Positions 11,935-22,943 of a DNA stretch of 64,000 nucleotides are shown here, in pieces. Each line of letters starts with the position of its first letter. Positions within the stretch are counted from its first letter, which is position 1. A model generated the notes under the pieces. It was not told where the DNA came from. It ran no database searches and saw nothing but the letters and a program-made list of their open reading frames with translations. Source of the stretch: Colletotrichum lupini (taxonomy: Eukaryota; Ascomycota; Sordariomycetes; Glomerellales; Glomerellaceae); the NCBI RefSeq assembly GCF_023278565.1, contig NC_064673.1:2790001-2854000 (forward strand), read 5' to 3'. The position numbers and the translations under genes were made by a program.

Positions 11935-14570
11935 CTTGAGTGACTCCGATACCCAGATGAGATGGATGATGAAAGGGCCTGGGATGAAAGTTAGTACGAG
12001 AACAGAGAGTTTTCGCGAAAGAGTTGTAGTTGAGATGAAGTTGAACTTCGCAAGATCCCCGGATGAGGTCGGCGAAACTCCACTTCCGCGCCGGCAACCT
12101 TGAGGGACCTGACGGAAGGTGACGTTAAAGGACGGCGGCACTTACTCGGGAAGGAGTCGGGGCTCCGGTGACGTCTTGCGGTCTGTGGCAGGAGCTGCGA
12201 CACACCGAAGGTCAATGCGCCGAAGTGAGCGTTGACCGAGAAGGTGAGAGATTCGGGGCCTAGGTGAAGGTCGCGTCTCTGATTTTCGAGTCTGCTCAAT
12301 TGCACAGAGCGCACTGCGCAACTATTTGTTTACAAGCAAGAAGAGCAACGAGACAAGGTCGAACTGATGACCTGACCGGGGATGTAATGGATTAAAGAGG
12401 GAGAAAATTCAGAGAGAGAGGATCCGCCTGCAGGGACGACAGGGAAGACGAGGTGGTGAGGTTACATCCAGGGCCCTTTTTAACTTTCCAGACATGGCGA
12501 AGAGAGCTTTATCAGTGTCTCTCAGGCTCGCAGACAGCCTGCACGCTGCCCAATCAAGGCCGCTCCATCCATCTTTGCCCATCGGAGCCATTTCGGTGGG
12601 CAGCCAGAGACTGGCACGACTGGGAACCTACGGGGAGGGGGCGAACCACTGAGCCAGTCGATCCAGCCTGACGCAGCTTGCGCTAGCCGTGATGATTTTT
12701 TCGCATCTTGTTGGTTATTGGACTAGCGCCGCTTCGATCCCTGGCCCCGGGTCTTCAAGCCTCGGAGTTGAAGTCCTTGAATGTGTCCAGCACTCCAGGT
12801 TGGTGGCGTGAAACTTGGTGGTGTCGGGATCAAGGACTCAAGCCATCAGAGAATTTTTTATCAGATCCATCTTATCTGATTTAGCGTGCGCCTTTCGCAC
12901 CACAAACCGCTGCGATCGATACCGCAAACGGTAACGTCCTCCAAGCCGTCGTGGCGCAACCCATGATCCGCCCACCCATTCCTCGGCACGAAAGTTGCCA
13001 AGACAGAGAGTTTGAGTTGGTCTTTCTCTTTTGTCTCATTCTCACTCATCATCTCTTCTTCACTTGTGAAAAAGTACCGCCGCCAGAGAGAGGACGTCAG
13101 CAGAACATCTGCTTGACTCGATCAGGCTACCCGCAGCCACCACCAACGACCTCGGCGCACTTCTGTTGCAAGAAATCTTCTAACCACAGTCTCCCAGCCC
13201 ATCTGACGGCTACAGCGTTGCTACCTCGTTGTGCGCACTATTTTGACGAGCAATTATTGCAACAAGCGTTAGGATCCTATTCCCAGTCTCCTACCTTGTA
13301 AAGGACCACAAATTCAACCCAGTTCACCTCAAAAGTCGCCCACAAAGACAACCCACGAATCCACGACCCTGTGTCTCTAATTCCGGCCCCCACTCTGTGA
13401 CCAATCTCCGCATGCTCCCGGCTGGCTCAGGAACGGGGTGGCCAAGTGATCAGAACATCGGTCGACCCGGTCGCTTTTGACAAATGGATTGCTTTGCACC
13501 CGCGCGAGCCACGAGGCCGCCTTTGCGCCTGTCAGCACCACCGAAAAAGGCTTCCCGCCAAAGAAAGGACGGCAGCGACCTCGGCGACTAGAGGTGGTTG
13601 GATCCTCCATGTGGGCAAAATCGGCTCATGCTCACGTTCAGAGTCTAGGTCTCTTGAGCTCTTCAGAAAATACACCCGTCGTACGACCCTCTGTCATCGC
13701 TTCACTTGATTTTCTGTTGCGGAACGCTGTCCACAAACCATTGATAATCCTGTTAGTCCGGAACTTCGTTGCAACCAGGCTAGGGGGCCAGGACTCAGGA
13801 TACCTACTCCAAGCTTCCCCCACAAGACGGCTGCGAACATGTCGGCCGGTGGGCAGAGCTGAGATATGATCCCGCATGCCACCAACACTACAAAAACGCC
13901 ACAAATGATGCGTCTGACTGCCGTCTTTCCACTAGGCTACCGGTACTAGTCAGCGGCACTAACAGAAGTGCCGTCTGCATCAGTGCATCATGGTCTCTGC
14001 AAAATACCTCGTTGTCAAGTACCTTTTAGGCTTTTTCCTGAAATTCTACCTACGGCACTAACTAAGGATCTAATCTCTTCTCAAGGCAGGAGGGTCAAGA
14101 GACACATGGAAAAGACTATGCAAAACAAGAGGGTCGGCGGGATTTTGCAGTAGCATCGGAGCTGGGGTTCCAGGCGGCGCCCGAGCTCCCCGGCCACCGA
14201 TCTGTGGGTATTGACCAGACCGTCGGGTGCGCCAGGAATCTGGCTATTGATCAAAGATTTTCACTCGTGAAAAACTAGTTGCTCACCGCTGGGTCTGGGG
14301 ACACGGGACTTCATGTTTCCACCGGTCTGGAACCTAAGAGGGAGTTCTCCAAAGATCGGGGCTTTAGGAAGTAGTCGTTTACCGCGGCAAGTTTCTGGTC
14401 TAGATCCAACTCCCACCTCAGTCACCTCCTTTCAGCCCAACTCTCACGAGAATTTGTCGCCGAAGGAAGTGCTAGCAGCGACGAAGAAGATCAAGTGATC
14501 CATGCTTACTACGTGTACTGTGTGTACAGTCGAACGCCCTGCCACATCGCCGAAAATTGTGTGCCGCGCT
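11935..14570. other. Long intergenic region and promoter of the siderophore transporter
   Basis: About 2.6 kb without a convincing gene. Frames of 60-130 codons at 12951-13301 and 13446-13869 are low-quality and overlap on both strands. The left part is the leader of the minus-strand transporter. The paired GATA sites lie at 12858-12880. The right end is the 3' flank of the minus-strand permease. Confidence 0.6.
12858..12880 (-). promoter_or_regulatory. Paired GATA-factor (SreA/SRE-type) sites upstream of the siderophore transporter
   Basis: On the minus strand 12858-12866 reads ATCTGATAA and 12872-12880 reads ATCAGATAA, both exact matches to ATCWGATAA, five bases apart. This is the extended site known for fungal iron-regulatory GATA repressors (SreA, SRE, Fep1 family) at siderophore genes. 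The pair lies 924 bp before the transporter ATG, and no other gene start lies between. Confidence 0.7.
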
Positions 14571-16325
14571 TCACGCGATCCAAAACCAAATCCGTTCCAA
14601 CCAGTTGCGAGGCTTCACCACCGGCCACGTCGGCTCAAGCCGATCAATCTCCGCCTTGCCCGACCAGATATCCATCTCGGAAATTTTTACGAACTTGGTC
14701 TTCTTGACAAACTTGTAGCCTAGAAAAAGTGACAGGAAGATTGGAATGTCGATGTACGGCGGCAAAAACGTCTTGGCACTGAACCGCCCTGGGAAAAACG
14801 CATCAAACCCGTTGAAGAACGCAACGACGAGACAGAAAACAATAGCAAAGTACGCAAGAAACGGCTGCATCGGGGCCTTGTACGGCAACGTATCGCGATC
14901 GATACCATTATGTCGCAGGCACTGGTAGAACCGTATGTAGGTATAGCACACGCTAGCCCACACAATCAGCGTGCTCACGGCGCTGAGGTTGCTGATCCAG
15001 AAAAACACCTCGGCGGCGCGATTGTTCACGTTGAGGTAGACCAAGCACCCCAGCGCCGATGTAGCAGCGACGCAGGCGTACGGTACGCCGAAGCGCTCCC
15101 ACTTAAGGATCGCAGGCGCCTTGCCATCGAGTGCAGCAGCGTAGAGGACCCGCGTGGAGGCGTAGAAGAAGCTGTTGCCGGCGCTCCAGGCACTGCTGAG
15201 GATCGCGCCGTTGATGATGGAGGGCAGCGTTCCGATGCCGGCGTTGCTGATAGCGATGACAAAGGGGCTCTGCGCGGCGCCGGGACTGCTGCTGCTGATT
15301 GCGTTGAGCAGGTTAGGGTCCCCTGAAGAGACGCACAGCCCGACGAGGAAGATGGCGAAGACATAGAATATCGCGATGCGCCAAAAGACGCGGCGAATTG
15401 CCTTTGGAATATTGCGGCGTGGGTTCTCAGTCTCACCAGACGCGACGACGACCATTTCGCTGCCGCCGTAAGAGAAAGTAGCTTGGATGAAGACTTTCCA
15501 GAAGGCAAGGAAACGACCGAGGGCGCCGGGCCGGAGGTACTCATTCATAGGGCCGGGGTCGTGCCAGTAGCGGAAGCCGATGGCGTCTCCACTTGGCCCG
15601 CCACCCACGGTGATGATGAACATTAGGATGATGAGGCCGATGATTGTGGTGAGTTTGATGGCGCCGAAGAAGAACTCTGCTTCGCCATAAATGCGGACCG
15701 GAAGACAATTTACGAGGACCATCGCTGCAAAGAAGATGGTGATGAGAGCGGCTTGTGGGATGGCGTGGTCCCAATAGTCGAGGATGACCACCGAGACGGT
15801 GACTTCGATCGGGACACCGATGGCGAATTGATACCTGTCTTAAGTTTAACATCGCAATACCCACGCCATGGCTCATACCAAGGGACATGGAGGATGAGAG
15901 CTGCCTTACCAATAATTCCACCCCAAAGTGAACCCCAACGCGGGATCAACGAACCGCGCAGCAAAGATTGGCACAGCTCCCGGAATCGGAAGCCATGCAG
16001 CCATCTCACCGAGGCAGTTGATCACGCAGTAGAGGTTGAGCCCGGTTACCGCATAGCAGATGAAGGCGGACAACGGCCCGGCCAGCGACAGAACTTGGCC
16101 GCTGCCGACGAAAAGCCCAGTGCCGATGGCTCCCGATAGAGCCAGAAACTGAACATGCCGCGACTTCAGTTTTCGTTCAAGTGTTCCGATGTGCTGAAGC
16201 TCTTGTTCTTGCTTGATGTCCGCTACTGTGCCGCTTCTCCTTGTCGTCGCTGGCTGGATATCGATGTGTGCGGGGTGTCCTGTTCTCTCTGGCCTCCCTT
16301 CTAGCTTCTCTCTGGTAGTCTCCAT
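14571..16325 (-). CDS. Amino acid permease, YAT family (APC superfamily)
   Basis: Plasma-membrane proton/amino-acid symporter of 559 aa. Two exons on the minus strand, 16325-15910 and 15834-14571, with a 75-nt GTAAG..CAG intron; the join completes the Trp codon in G-W-N-Y-W-Y-Q-F-A-I, a hallmark of fungal amino acid permeases. The ATG at 16325 is the first ATG of the frame. Seen: polar N-terminus, L-S-G-A-I-G-T-G-L-F-V-G-S-G in helix 1, G-G-S-E-M-V-V-V-A-S-G-E in the middle, S-A-W-S-A-G-N-S-F-F-Y-A-S-T-R, and Y-K-A-P-M-Q-P-F near the late helices. Twelve transmembrane segments are expected. A second YAT permease lies at 36550-38458 (plus), related but clearly diverged, so this is not a recent duplication. 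Substrate specificity is unknown. Confidence 0.93.
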
Positions 16326-16960
16326 CGGTTCCGTGCGTCTCTGGCAATGGGGAATCAATTCTAAAGCTTGTAGAGGTGTAAATGATTGTGATTCTCAACT
16401 TGAGGCGCCATCCGACAACATAAGATCTGTTTCTCTCGAAGACAAACAGGGTACACTCAAGCGGGTGCATTAAACAGTAAGGAACAATTTTAAGTAGTAG
16501 CAACAAGCGTAACACGATTTCCGTTTATCGCTTACCCCGTTTCCCCAATCGTCTCTCTCCTACCTCTATGGATCACGCGTTTGGCTTGCAGATCTCTGCA
16601 TTCTGATCCTGCACAAGCGGCACATGCGCAATTGAAAGTGCGGGGTTGATAGGAAACCACCTTTCGATGGGCAAACAGCGCCAGAAGAAGACAGGATGAC
16701 AGTGACGGTCATACTGAAAGAGCACAACGGCACAAACACCCAGCTGTCGTGTACTTATCAGAGCATCTACAGTCGTGGAGATAATTAGCTTATAGGATCC
16801 CATCAAATTTCATCATAATGTAAAGATCCCACGAGACCTGGGTCCAACAAGGCCAGGCACTTTCGACATGATACTCCTTTGTACTTTAGCTATATATGGG
16901 TCCATGATCCGAACTATTTTATCACTTGCGCACATCTATGCATATAAATATATATATATC
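16326..16960. other. Intergenic, upstream of the amino acid permease
   Basis: No gene recognised. This is the promoter side of the minus-strand permease; on the right begins the decayed helicase-like sequence. An AT-rich TATATATATAT run lies near 16950. Confidence 0.5.
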
Positions 16961-17845
16961 GAGGGCGACCCCGAGTGGAAGTACTATCCCTCGGCCATTG
17001 TGATGCCGGCGTCCGTCCTCGACCAGACGTTCAAGGTCGTCAAGGAGAACTTCTATCACCTCTTCAAGGTGCATGTGTTCTACCAGACGCCCAAGACCGC
17101 GCCCAAGCACAGGGTGAAAGAAACCTTGGAAAAGACTAAGGACCTTGTCAAGCTCTTCGACCGCTTCAAGGCTGAGCGCCACAAGCCCGAGACCGCGTGG
17201 AACATTATACTCATGTCTAACACCACGAACAATCGCCGACTCAACGTACAATACAGTCAATTACCAGTACATGATATTCCGATTTAATCTTTCTAGCTTC
17301 TGATCATGTCCTGAATCATGCGCTGCCTTTCTTATGCACTCAGTCACATTGCATAGAACCGTGATCATACCTTAGTAAGTAAGGTCACAAGCTTAGACGC
17401 CGGGCGAGGTTTTGGTGCATCGAACCGTCAAGGGTTCCAAAATGTACCACCGACCACAATGAGATCAATCCCACCCTGCTTTGGGTCCCTTGGATTCTCG
17501 AGTATAACAACATCGAGGAGAGCAGAATTATCACTACATCTTCAGTGAAGGCCCGGAGAGCTTCTTTACTCCAGCAGACAGGTTCTCTCACGACTCGCCT
17601 GGATGTTTTACCTAGACTTTCACCTACCTAATCTATTCACTCGGCAAGGTGACTCCACTTGCATTCTCAAGGTCGTAGACGCTCTCAATGAAGCTCGTCT
17701 GGAGACGACTTGTATGGAAGCCACTTCCCTGGAACTTCGTAAGTACGGGTGGTATTGAGAACCAAGAATGGACGTTCTCGCTGAGACCATCTCGAATACA
17801 CCTCCCGGGCCCAGCTAGGAATTATTGGAGCTGATAGTCCCCCTG

Positions 17846-17908
17846 ACATCGAGTCGGTGAGATAATGTGAATTTCCTTAACAAACTTCCATCTGACCTCT
17901 TATCAGGA
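17846..17908 (+). repeat. Introner-like intron unit, copy 1
   Basis: The core 17857-17906 is a 50-nt GTGAGA..TCAG intron-like unit. It matches 18107-18156 at 44 of 50 positions by eye, all differences being transitions, and the match extends a few bases into the flanks (A-C-A-T-C-n-A-G-T-C-G on the left). The exonic sequence further out is not shared. Confidence 0.65.
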
Positions 17909-18095
17909 GAATTGTTCCAACTTTGGCTTGCAGTGCCAAGTCATTGGACGTCTCTGGCGTTTGGGCCAGAAGGGGGAGGTGTCCTGGAAAATCCTCCAAA
18001 CCCAGTCTACTTTTGACCCCTGGCTTAAGACCAAGAACATGAGGGCGTACGTGAGCACCGTCGAGGCGGAGGCTGCAATCGATGCTCGCATCACT

Positions 18096-18158
18096 ACATC
18101 TAGTCGGTGAGATAATGTAAATTTCCTTGACGAATTTCTATCTGACCTCTTACCAGGA
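18096..18158 (+). repeat. Introner-like intron unit, copy 2
   Basis: The core 18107-18156 is 50 nt, GTGAGA..CCAG, in the same direction as copy 1 and exactly 250 bp after it. The 200-nt exon between the copies carries the helicase motif VI. Confidence 0.65.
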
Positions 18159-18401
18159 CCCTACCATCACCAGAAATTCTCTGCCGCCAACACCAGCGAA
18201 AACGATGTACTGAGACAAGATGGGCCATAGGCTTTTCAACGCCGACGCCAGAGCCGGTGCCGTAAGACGAGCCTCCATTTCCTTTCTTCCTTTGAGTTCC
18301 TTTTTATCAGCAGCTCCATTCCCCTCACGTCTCATCACATCAGCTCGGGGAAATAGGCCACACCACCATACAAACATCCGAAGCTAACAATAGATGAATA
18401 G

Positions 18402-18735
18402 AACGAAGAGAGCGCCAAAGCTCTCGGCGACAGTCAGCTTTCAGATGACTCTTGCACCCAAGGCGACTGCGAATTTTGCGAGCTGGCTGACGAAACTGTC
18501 ACTACGATCGACTCTGATCTCTATATGACTTTGCATTCCGTCAACCAACATTGAAAACATTGGTCGTCGTGAAAAGTTGCAAATGGTCAAGGAAGCTATT
18601 GCAGAGAACCAGAGTCGTGTGCATTTTCTCAAGTACGAGATGGAATACCTCAAGAGAAACCAATCGGAAATCGAGTGCAGAGAGTCCGACTGCAGGGCTA
18701 TTCAAGAGTTCATCGAACACATGGAAAATCACTGA
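18402..18735 (+). pseudogene. Relic reading frame with Cys-rich and coiled-coil parts
   Basis: From 18402, just after a GCTAACA..TAG acceptor-like sequence, a coding-like frame reads about 50 residues including C-T-Q-G-D-C-E-F-C-E-L and ends in a stop near 18553. One base out of frame, 18555-18735 continues for 60 residues with charged heptad-like spacing (Q-M-V-K-E-A-I-A-E-N, L-K-Y-E-M-E-Y-L-K-R) and stops at 18733-18735. A one-base frameshift joins them, so this looks like the broken C-terminus of a coiled-coil protein, possibly part of the preceding helicase-like gene. No family recognised. Confidence 0.4.
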
Positions 18736-18999
18736 GGCATGTCACCGAGCTCTTACCTGGCTACCGACTAGGCAACCTTGCATGAGCAGCGTGACCGTGC
18801 TATTCAACATTGGGTACCTTACAGATGGATAGAAGGAATGACTCGGAATTGGTGGTTATGAATGGCCAGTAATCTGGCTTGGAAATAAGGAGAAGCGGTA
18901 TGCTGCATTACGCAATTAGGGCCACCAGAGGATACCACAGGAGCCTAGTTACCTAGTAACCATAGCCAATTTGACACATTACCAATGAATGTGATTTGT

Positions 19000-20826
19000 T
19001 CAACGACCAATAATTATGTCCTCCGCAATCTTCTCTGCCAAAGCATACACAGCAGACTGAGGGTGTCCCGGCAGAGCAAATGGAAAAGCGCTCGCATCAG
19101 CGACTCTCAGCCCCTGGACACCAAACACACGCCCGCGGCTGTCTACCACCGCCTTGCCCGATGTGACATCTTCCTCTTTCCCCATGGCAACAGTGGACAC
19201 AGGATGCCACACTTGCCCCACGTTAGCCCTCACATACTCCAGTATCTGTTCGTCGGTCTGCACTGAATCTCCTGGGAGCAGCTCAGGGCCAGTCTTGAAT
19301 CCGGGAGTATTGGCGAATGGTGAGGCCCAAGCCGTACGTAGCCGCTTGACGGCCGTGACAGCCAGTTCTATATCGGCGGAGTCAGATAACCAATTCAAGT
19401 TGATGACCGGCTTCGCGTCAATAGAAGCTGACGATATAATGACGTTGCCGCGTGAGAAGACGAGAGGGAGGTAGGCAGCAAGAGTCCCGCTAGTCTGTCC
19501 TGGCCCAGTTGAGAAGGACCCCACGATAAAGGAAAGCTGAGGCCAGTGAGAAGGAACCGAAGCAAGCTTGTCACGAGTTGTTTGCGTGAGATTGGCGAGA
19601 GTAGAGTTGGGAAGCCGCTCGTGCGCCAAAAAGCCTGCAGCGGAACTGTAGGGACCGGTGCCAGATTTGAGATACTCTTTGACGAAGCCTGGGTTGAGGG
19701 CTGGATCATTGGTGAGAGATTGTGCAGAAGGCGTGCTGACGGGGTACGCGACGAAAATCTGGATTGGATCTTGCAAGTTCTGTCCCACGCCGGGGACGTC
19801 GGCGATGACCGGGATCGAGAGGGCCTCTAGTCTTTCGCGAGGACCAATTCCAGAGACCTGGAGAAGTTGCGGAGAGTGAAAGGTGCCAGCGGTGAGGATG
19901 ACTTCTTTATTAGCAGACAGGGTGTACTCGACCCCTTGGGAGTTGACGCTTACACCCACAGCCTTGGTACCATCGAACAGGATCTTAGTTGCCAGAGTGT
20001 GAGTGTACACAATGATTTCAGTGTCCTTGATAGCCTGTCGTAGGAAGCTGCTCTCGCTCGTAGATCGCTGCGCCTTTTCCGGCTCGATCGTCGAAGGCAC
20101 CCACGCGCCGTATCCCGCCAGCTTGCCACTGCTGAATCCCTTGGGGCTGATACTCAGCCCGAGGCTCAGTACCACTTGAGCAAGCCACGTCAGCGTCGGG
20201 TCGACCCAGTTGTTCCAAGAAACCTGCAACGGGCTTCCCTGCTCGTCGTAGTCACTAGGATCGAACCGCACAGTCGCATTCGTGTTCTGCCTCTTCTCCT
20301 CGTTTGGCGGCGTGAGGTCGATAGAGCGCTTGAAAAACCTGAGCATATTCTTCCAACGAAACATCTCATCGCCAACTGTCTCGGCCCAGAGGTCATAGGA
20401 TCCTTTTGTCCCGCGGATATACGACATGGTGTTGATCGCCGAAGACCCTCCAAGCGTTTTTCCCTGCGCATAGTGCACCCGTCGGCCTCCGGCGCCTGCG
20501 ATCGGTTCCGAGACCAGGGACCAGTCCATCAGGGGCTGCGGTGTGAACTCTGGCGATGGATCGATGAAGGCGATGCCGGTCAGCGAGAGGAGGGGCACGA
20601 CGCTGTTGTTGCCATTTTCGACCTCGTAGAAGCCGCCAGCCTCGACTACAGCAACGGAGGCCGAGGTTGCGGCGAGGCGCGACGCGATAGTTAGGCCGGC
20701 GGTGCCGCCGCCGATGACGATGTAATCGTAGCTTGCATTGCGGCCGGGGTACCCGAAGGCCGAGGAAAAGAGGCGGTCTTGCGCCGCCACGAGGCTCACG
20801 AGCGACAAGATGAAAGCCCGCAGCAT
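19000..20826 (-). CDS. Secreted GMC oxidoreductase (aryl-alcohol/glucose oxidase-like, AA3 family)
   Basis: FAD-dependent alcohol or sugar oxidase/dehydrogenase, 608 aa, single exon, ATG at 20826. Residues 1-16 form a signal peptide ending A-A-Q, so secretion is predicted. The FAD dinucleotide fold is at 35-62 (G-G-G-T-A-G-L at 39-45, acidic E62). GMC signature 1 is G-K-T-L-G-G-S-S-A-I-N at 122-132 and signature 2 is G-T-F-H-S-P-Q-L-L-Q-V-S-G-I-G at 314-328. The catalytic pair appears as H541 (V-W-H-P-V-S-T) and H588 (P-G-H-P-Q-S-A), so the enzyme should be active. Such enzymes supply H2O2 or reduce quinones during plant polymer breakdown or act in secondary metabolism; the substrate cannot be read from sequence. 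It is divergent from the membrane protein gene at 21924. Confidence 0.92.
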   Translation of the reverse strand: MLRAFILSLVSLVAAQDRLFSSAFGYPGRNASYDYIVIGGGTAGLTIASRLAATSASVAVVEAGGFYEVENGNNSVVPLLSLTGIAFIDPSPEFTPQPLMDWSLVSEPIAGAGGRRVHYAQGKTLGGSSAINTMSYIRGTKGSYDLWAETVGDEMFRWKNMLRFFKRSIDLTPPNEEKRQNTNATVRFDPSDYDEQGSPLQVSWNNWVDPTLTWLAQVVLSLGLSISPKGFSSGKLAGYGAWVPSTIEPEKAQRSTSESSFLRQAIKDTEIIVYTHTLATKILFDGTKAVGVSVNSQGVEYTLSANKEVILTAGTFHSPQLLQVSGIGPRERLEALSIPVIADVPGVGQNLQDPIQIFVAYPVSTPSAQSLTNDPALNPGFVKEYLKSGTGPYSSAAGFLAHERLPNSTLANLTQTTRDKLASVPSHWPQLSFIVGSFSTGPGQTSGTLAAYLPLVFSRGNVIISSASIDAKPVINLNWLSDSADIELAVTAVKRLRTAWASPFANTPGFKTGPELLPGDSVQTDEQILEYVRANVGQVWHPVSTVAMGKEEDVTSGKAVVDSRGRVFGVQGLRVADASAFPFALPGHPQSAVYALAEKIAEDIIIGR

Positions 20827-21923
20827 TATGTTGTGGAGGGGGGGGTTGTCGCTTGAAACTTCAATCGACGAGCGCGTTTTGCTAAATGAATCTTGAACAA
20901 GTGAGCCGAGCTAAACTCTCCGGGGAAGTTCATGATGAAGGTCAATGACTTGAGTCTATACTTATGTATACCCTCTGAGTTGCATCATCGTACGTGGGAT
21001 CCATCATGGATTGAGTCGCCGGAACGCGGGTCGTATGCGCCATTACTGTGGAATTAGGCTAGCATGCTTAAATACCCCTGAAGATGTGCTACACGGGCGT
21101 CGTAGGGTTGGTTCAGAAGTGCTGTAAGGCCGGCTCGGATTCTGCTGTTGCATTTAGCCAGCTGTCAGATTCGATAGTCTCTGGTCCCCCAGCAAGACGT
21201 CAGCATGGCGTAGGATTTCCTCTCGGGCATGGTGACAGATTGGGGGATGAATACTGGAGGGATTGAAGGGGAAAACGGGCCGTCGCTTAGTGGATGGGGT
21301 ACGTTAGTTACATTGCGCGCTGACGGATCCCACACCATGCTGTTTTTTGGTTACTGGTCACTATGGTACCAGTATGTCAAGCAACAGAGCATGGTCTGAC
21401 AAGTCTAGGCCCCGAGTTGATGGTTGTGTATCTATTGTGATTTGAGAGAAGCTATTTTCGTTGTTGAGCGACTAAGGGGGTTCTCGAATCCGCAAGAAGT
21501 CAGTAAGGGATTTAATAGGAAAACAGAAACAAGGACATAAAATAGGAAGATTATTCTCACAAAGCAAGAATCAAAACTGATTGCTGCCGACCGCAATGGA
21601 CGTGACTGACCTTGTACAACCTTATCCTTTCAGCCCACCGTTCATTGAGCTACTTACACAGGTTGGCCATTCCCTGGCCTAAGGCTTTCTGTCCAGTGAG
21701 AGGCACAGCAACTACTTACTAAGTAAAGTACTTTAGATAAGCTGCATCTCACCTGCATCTCGTAATCTTACCATGTCAGGCTTCCTTATTCTGTTCACCC
21801 ATACTGTATCCAACCATATCGATATCATCACTTTCAGAGCGCGGATCTCTCACGTGGCGGACGGAAGCGGACCTTAAACCTCGCCAAAGTCAAATCGCCC
21901 GTGACAAAGCTATAGCAGGGTTC
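20827..21923. other. Divergent intergenic region (GMC oxidoreductase / membrane protein)
   Basis: 1.1 kb shared upstream region of two divergently transcribed genes. No gene recognised; small open frames such as 21084-21266 are not protein-like. Confidence 0.6.
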
Positions 21924-22943
21924 ATGGAGCCACTCGTCAATGATATGAACCTGGAAATCCGAGATACCCAGAACGACCGACCGGAACGAGACGGGGAGCA
22001 CGATGGCCTGGCGGCGCGAGCAAATTTGAACCGTCGAGACCATGACCATATTCCGATGGCACCAGTAGAGCATCTGCAGCCGGGCAGGATGAGCACTCCC
22101 GTATACTTGGTGCTTTTCTCACTGGCAGTAATTTGCCTCGTCATGAGAAAGGTCACCTTGGATGCTTTTCTTCCCCCAATCAACTGGTGGATCCCATTAC
22201 CATCTCTGTGGTCTGTCTTGGGCGGTAGGGGTTCCAAGTCTTCTGTAACCCAGTCATCGCCATCTTCAGAGCCATGGTTCAAAGGAGCCACCGAAACAGC
22301 CGCCATCATCATCAAAACTATCATGGCAATTCTCGGTGGCAAGTACATAATCATTAACGGATCTCAATGTCTCGTCAACTTTCTCCCGATAGAATCTGCT
22401 CCTCGCCTTCTATTGGAAAACGGCACTCTGAGACAGACCCTTACGCTTATGAGCTATTTCATCCTCCCCACCGCAACGTCGGCTACGATCTCCTTGGTTG
22501 TCCCAAACGGCTTCTGCAATCCAAAGGCCAACGTTCTCCGCTTCTGGCCGCCTCGAACACGAGATGATATCAGGGCAATATTGAACGGATGGAGCGGCCT
22601 CGCAGGTCTTCACTTGAAAACGGGCGGTAGCATGACGCGGATGTCCAAGTGGAAATGGACTTTCGGGAGAGCTTTCGTGTGGTTGTTAGGGGTCGCCACA
22701 TGGACGACGGTTGAGATTTACTTCGGCCCATGTCGATACTATCTTCTGGCTTGGCGATTCTGGTTTTCGATAGTGTCGGTCTCTTTAGTTTCGTGGTTTC
22801 TTGGCAACGCTGAGGAGTTGATTGTGACGAGATGGTCTTCCGTGGGACTAGTGCATGTGGAGTTGGCGGCGTATCTGGCGGTCTTCCACTTGATCAGGCA
22901 CGCAGACTTGGATGGGGTTTGCTCAAAAGCGGATTGTTGGTAG
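21924..22943 (+). CDS. Orphan multi-pass membrane protein
   Basis: 339 aa, single exon from the ATG at 21924; function not recognised. The first 55 residues are polar and highly charged (R/D/E/H-rich, presumably cytosolic). About six hydrophobic stretches follow, near residues 58-75, 123-146, 172-193, 248-266, 272-293 and 306-324, with W-P-P-R-T-R-D-D in the central loop. No catalytic motif or transporter signature was seen. Codon use looks normal for the window and the frame is uninterrupted, which supports a real gene. It could be a lineage-specific membrane protein. It starts 1.1 kb from the divergent GMC oxidoreductase and may share its regulatory region. Confidence 0.6.
   Translation: MEPLVNDMNLEIRDTQNDRPERDGEHDGLAARANLNRRDHDHIPMAPVEHLQPGRMSTPVYLVLFSLAVICLVMRKVTLDAFLPPINWWIPLPSLWSVLGGRGSKSSVTQSSPSSEPWFKGATETAAIIIKTIMAILGGKYIIINGSQCLVNFLPIESAPRLLLENGTLRQTLTLMSYFILPTATSATISLVVPNGFCNPKANVLRFWPPRTRDDIRAILNGWSGLAGLHLKTGGSMTRMSKWKWTFGRAFVWLLGVATWTTVEIYFGPCRYYLLAWRFWFSIVSVSLVSWFLGNAEELIVTRWSSVGLVHVELAAYLAVFHLIRHADLDGVCSKADCW

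Larger units (their letters stand above)
16961..18240 (+). pseudogene. Decayed SNF2-family helicase-like gene
   Basis: Fragments in several plus-strand frames resemble an SNF2-type ATPase. Bases 16961-17287 are open and read S-A-I-V-M-P-A-S-V-L-D-Q-T-F-K, like the segment after the Walker A region, then H-V-F-Y-Q-T-P-K. At 17937-17969 the frame reads Q-V-I-G-R-L-W-R-L-G-Q, the classic helicase motif VI with its arginine fingers, followed by V-S-W-K-I-L. Coding-like pieces between (17395-17630 and about 17650-17775) are in shifted frames with stops. No Walker A or DEAH box is visible, and the part after 18156 needs a frame change. Two near-identical 50-nt intron-like units interrupt the 3' half. 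It may be an old truncated copy of the large SNF2-like families of filamentous fungi. Confident that it is a relic; family call rests mainly on motif VI. Confidence 0.6.
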
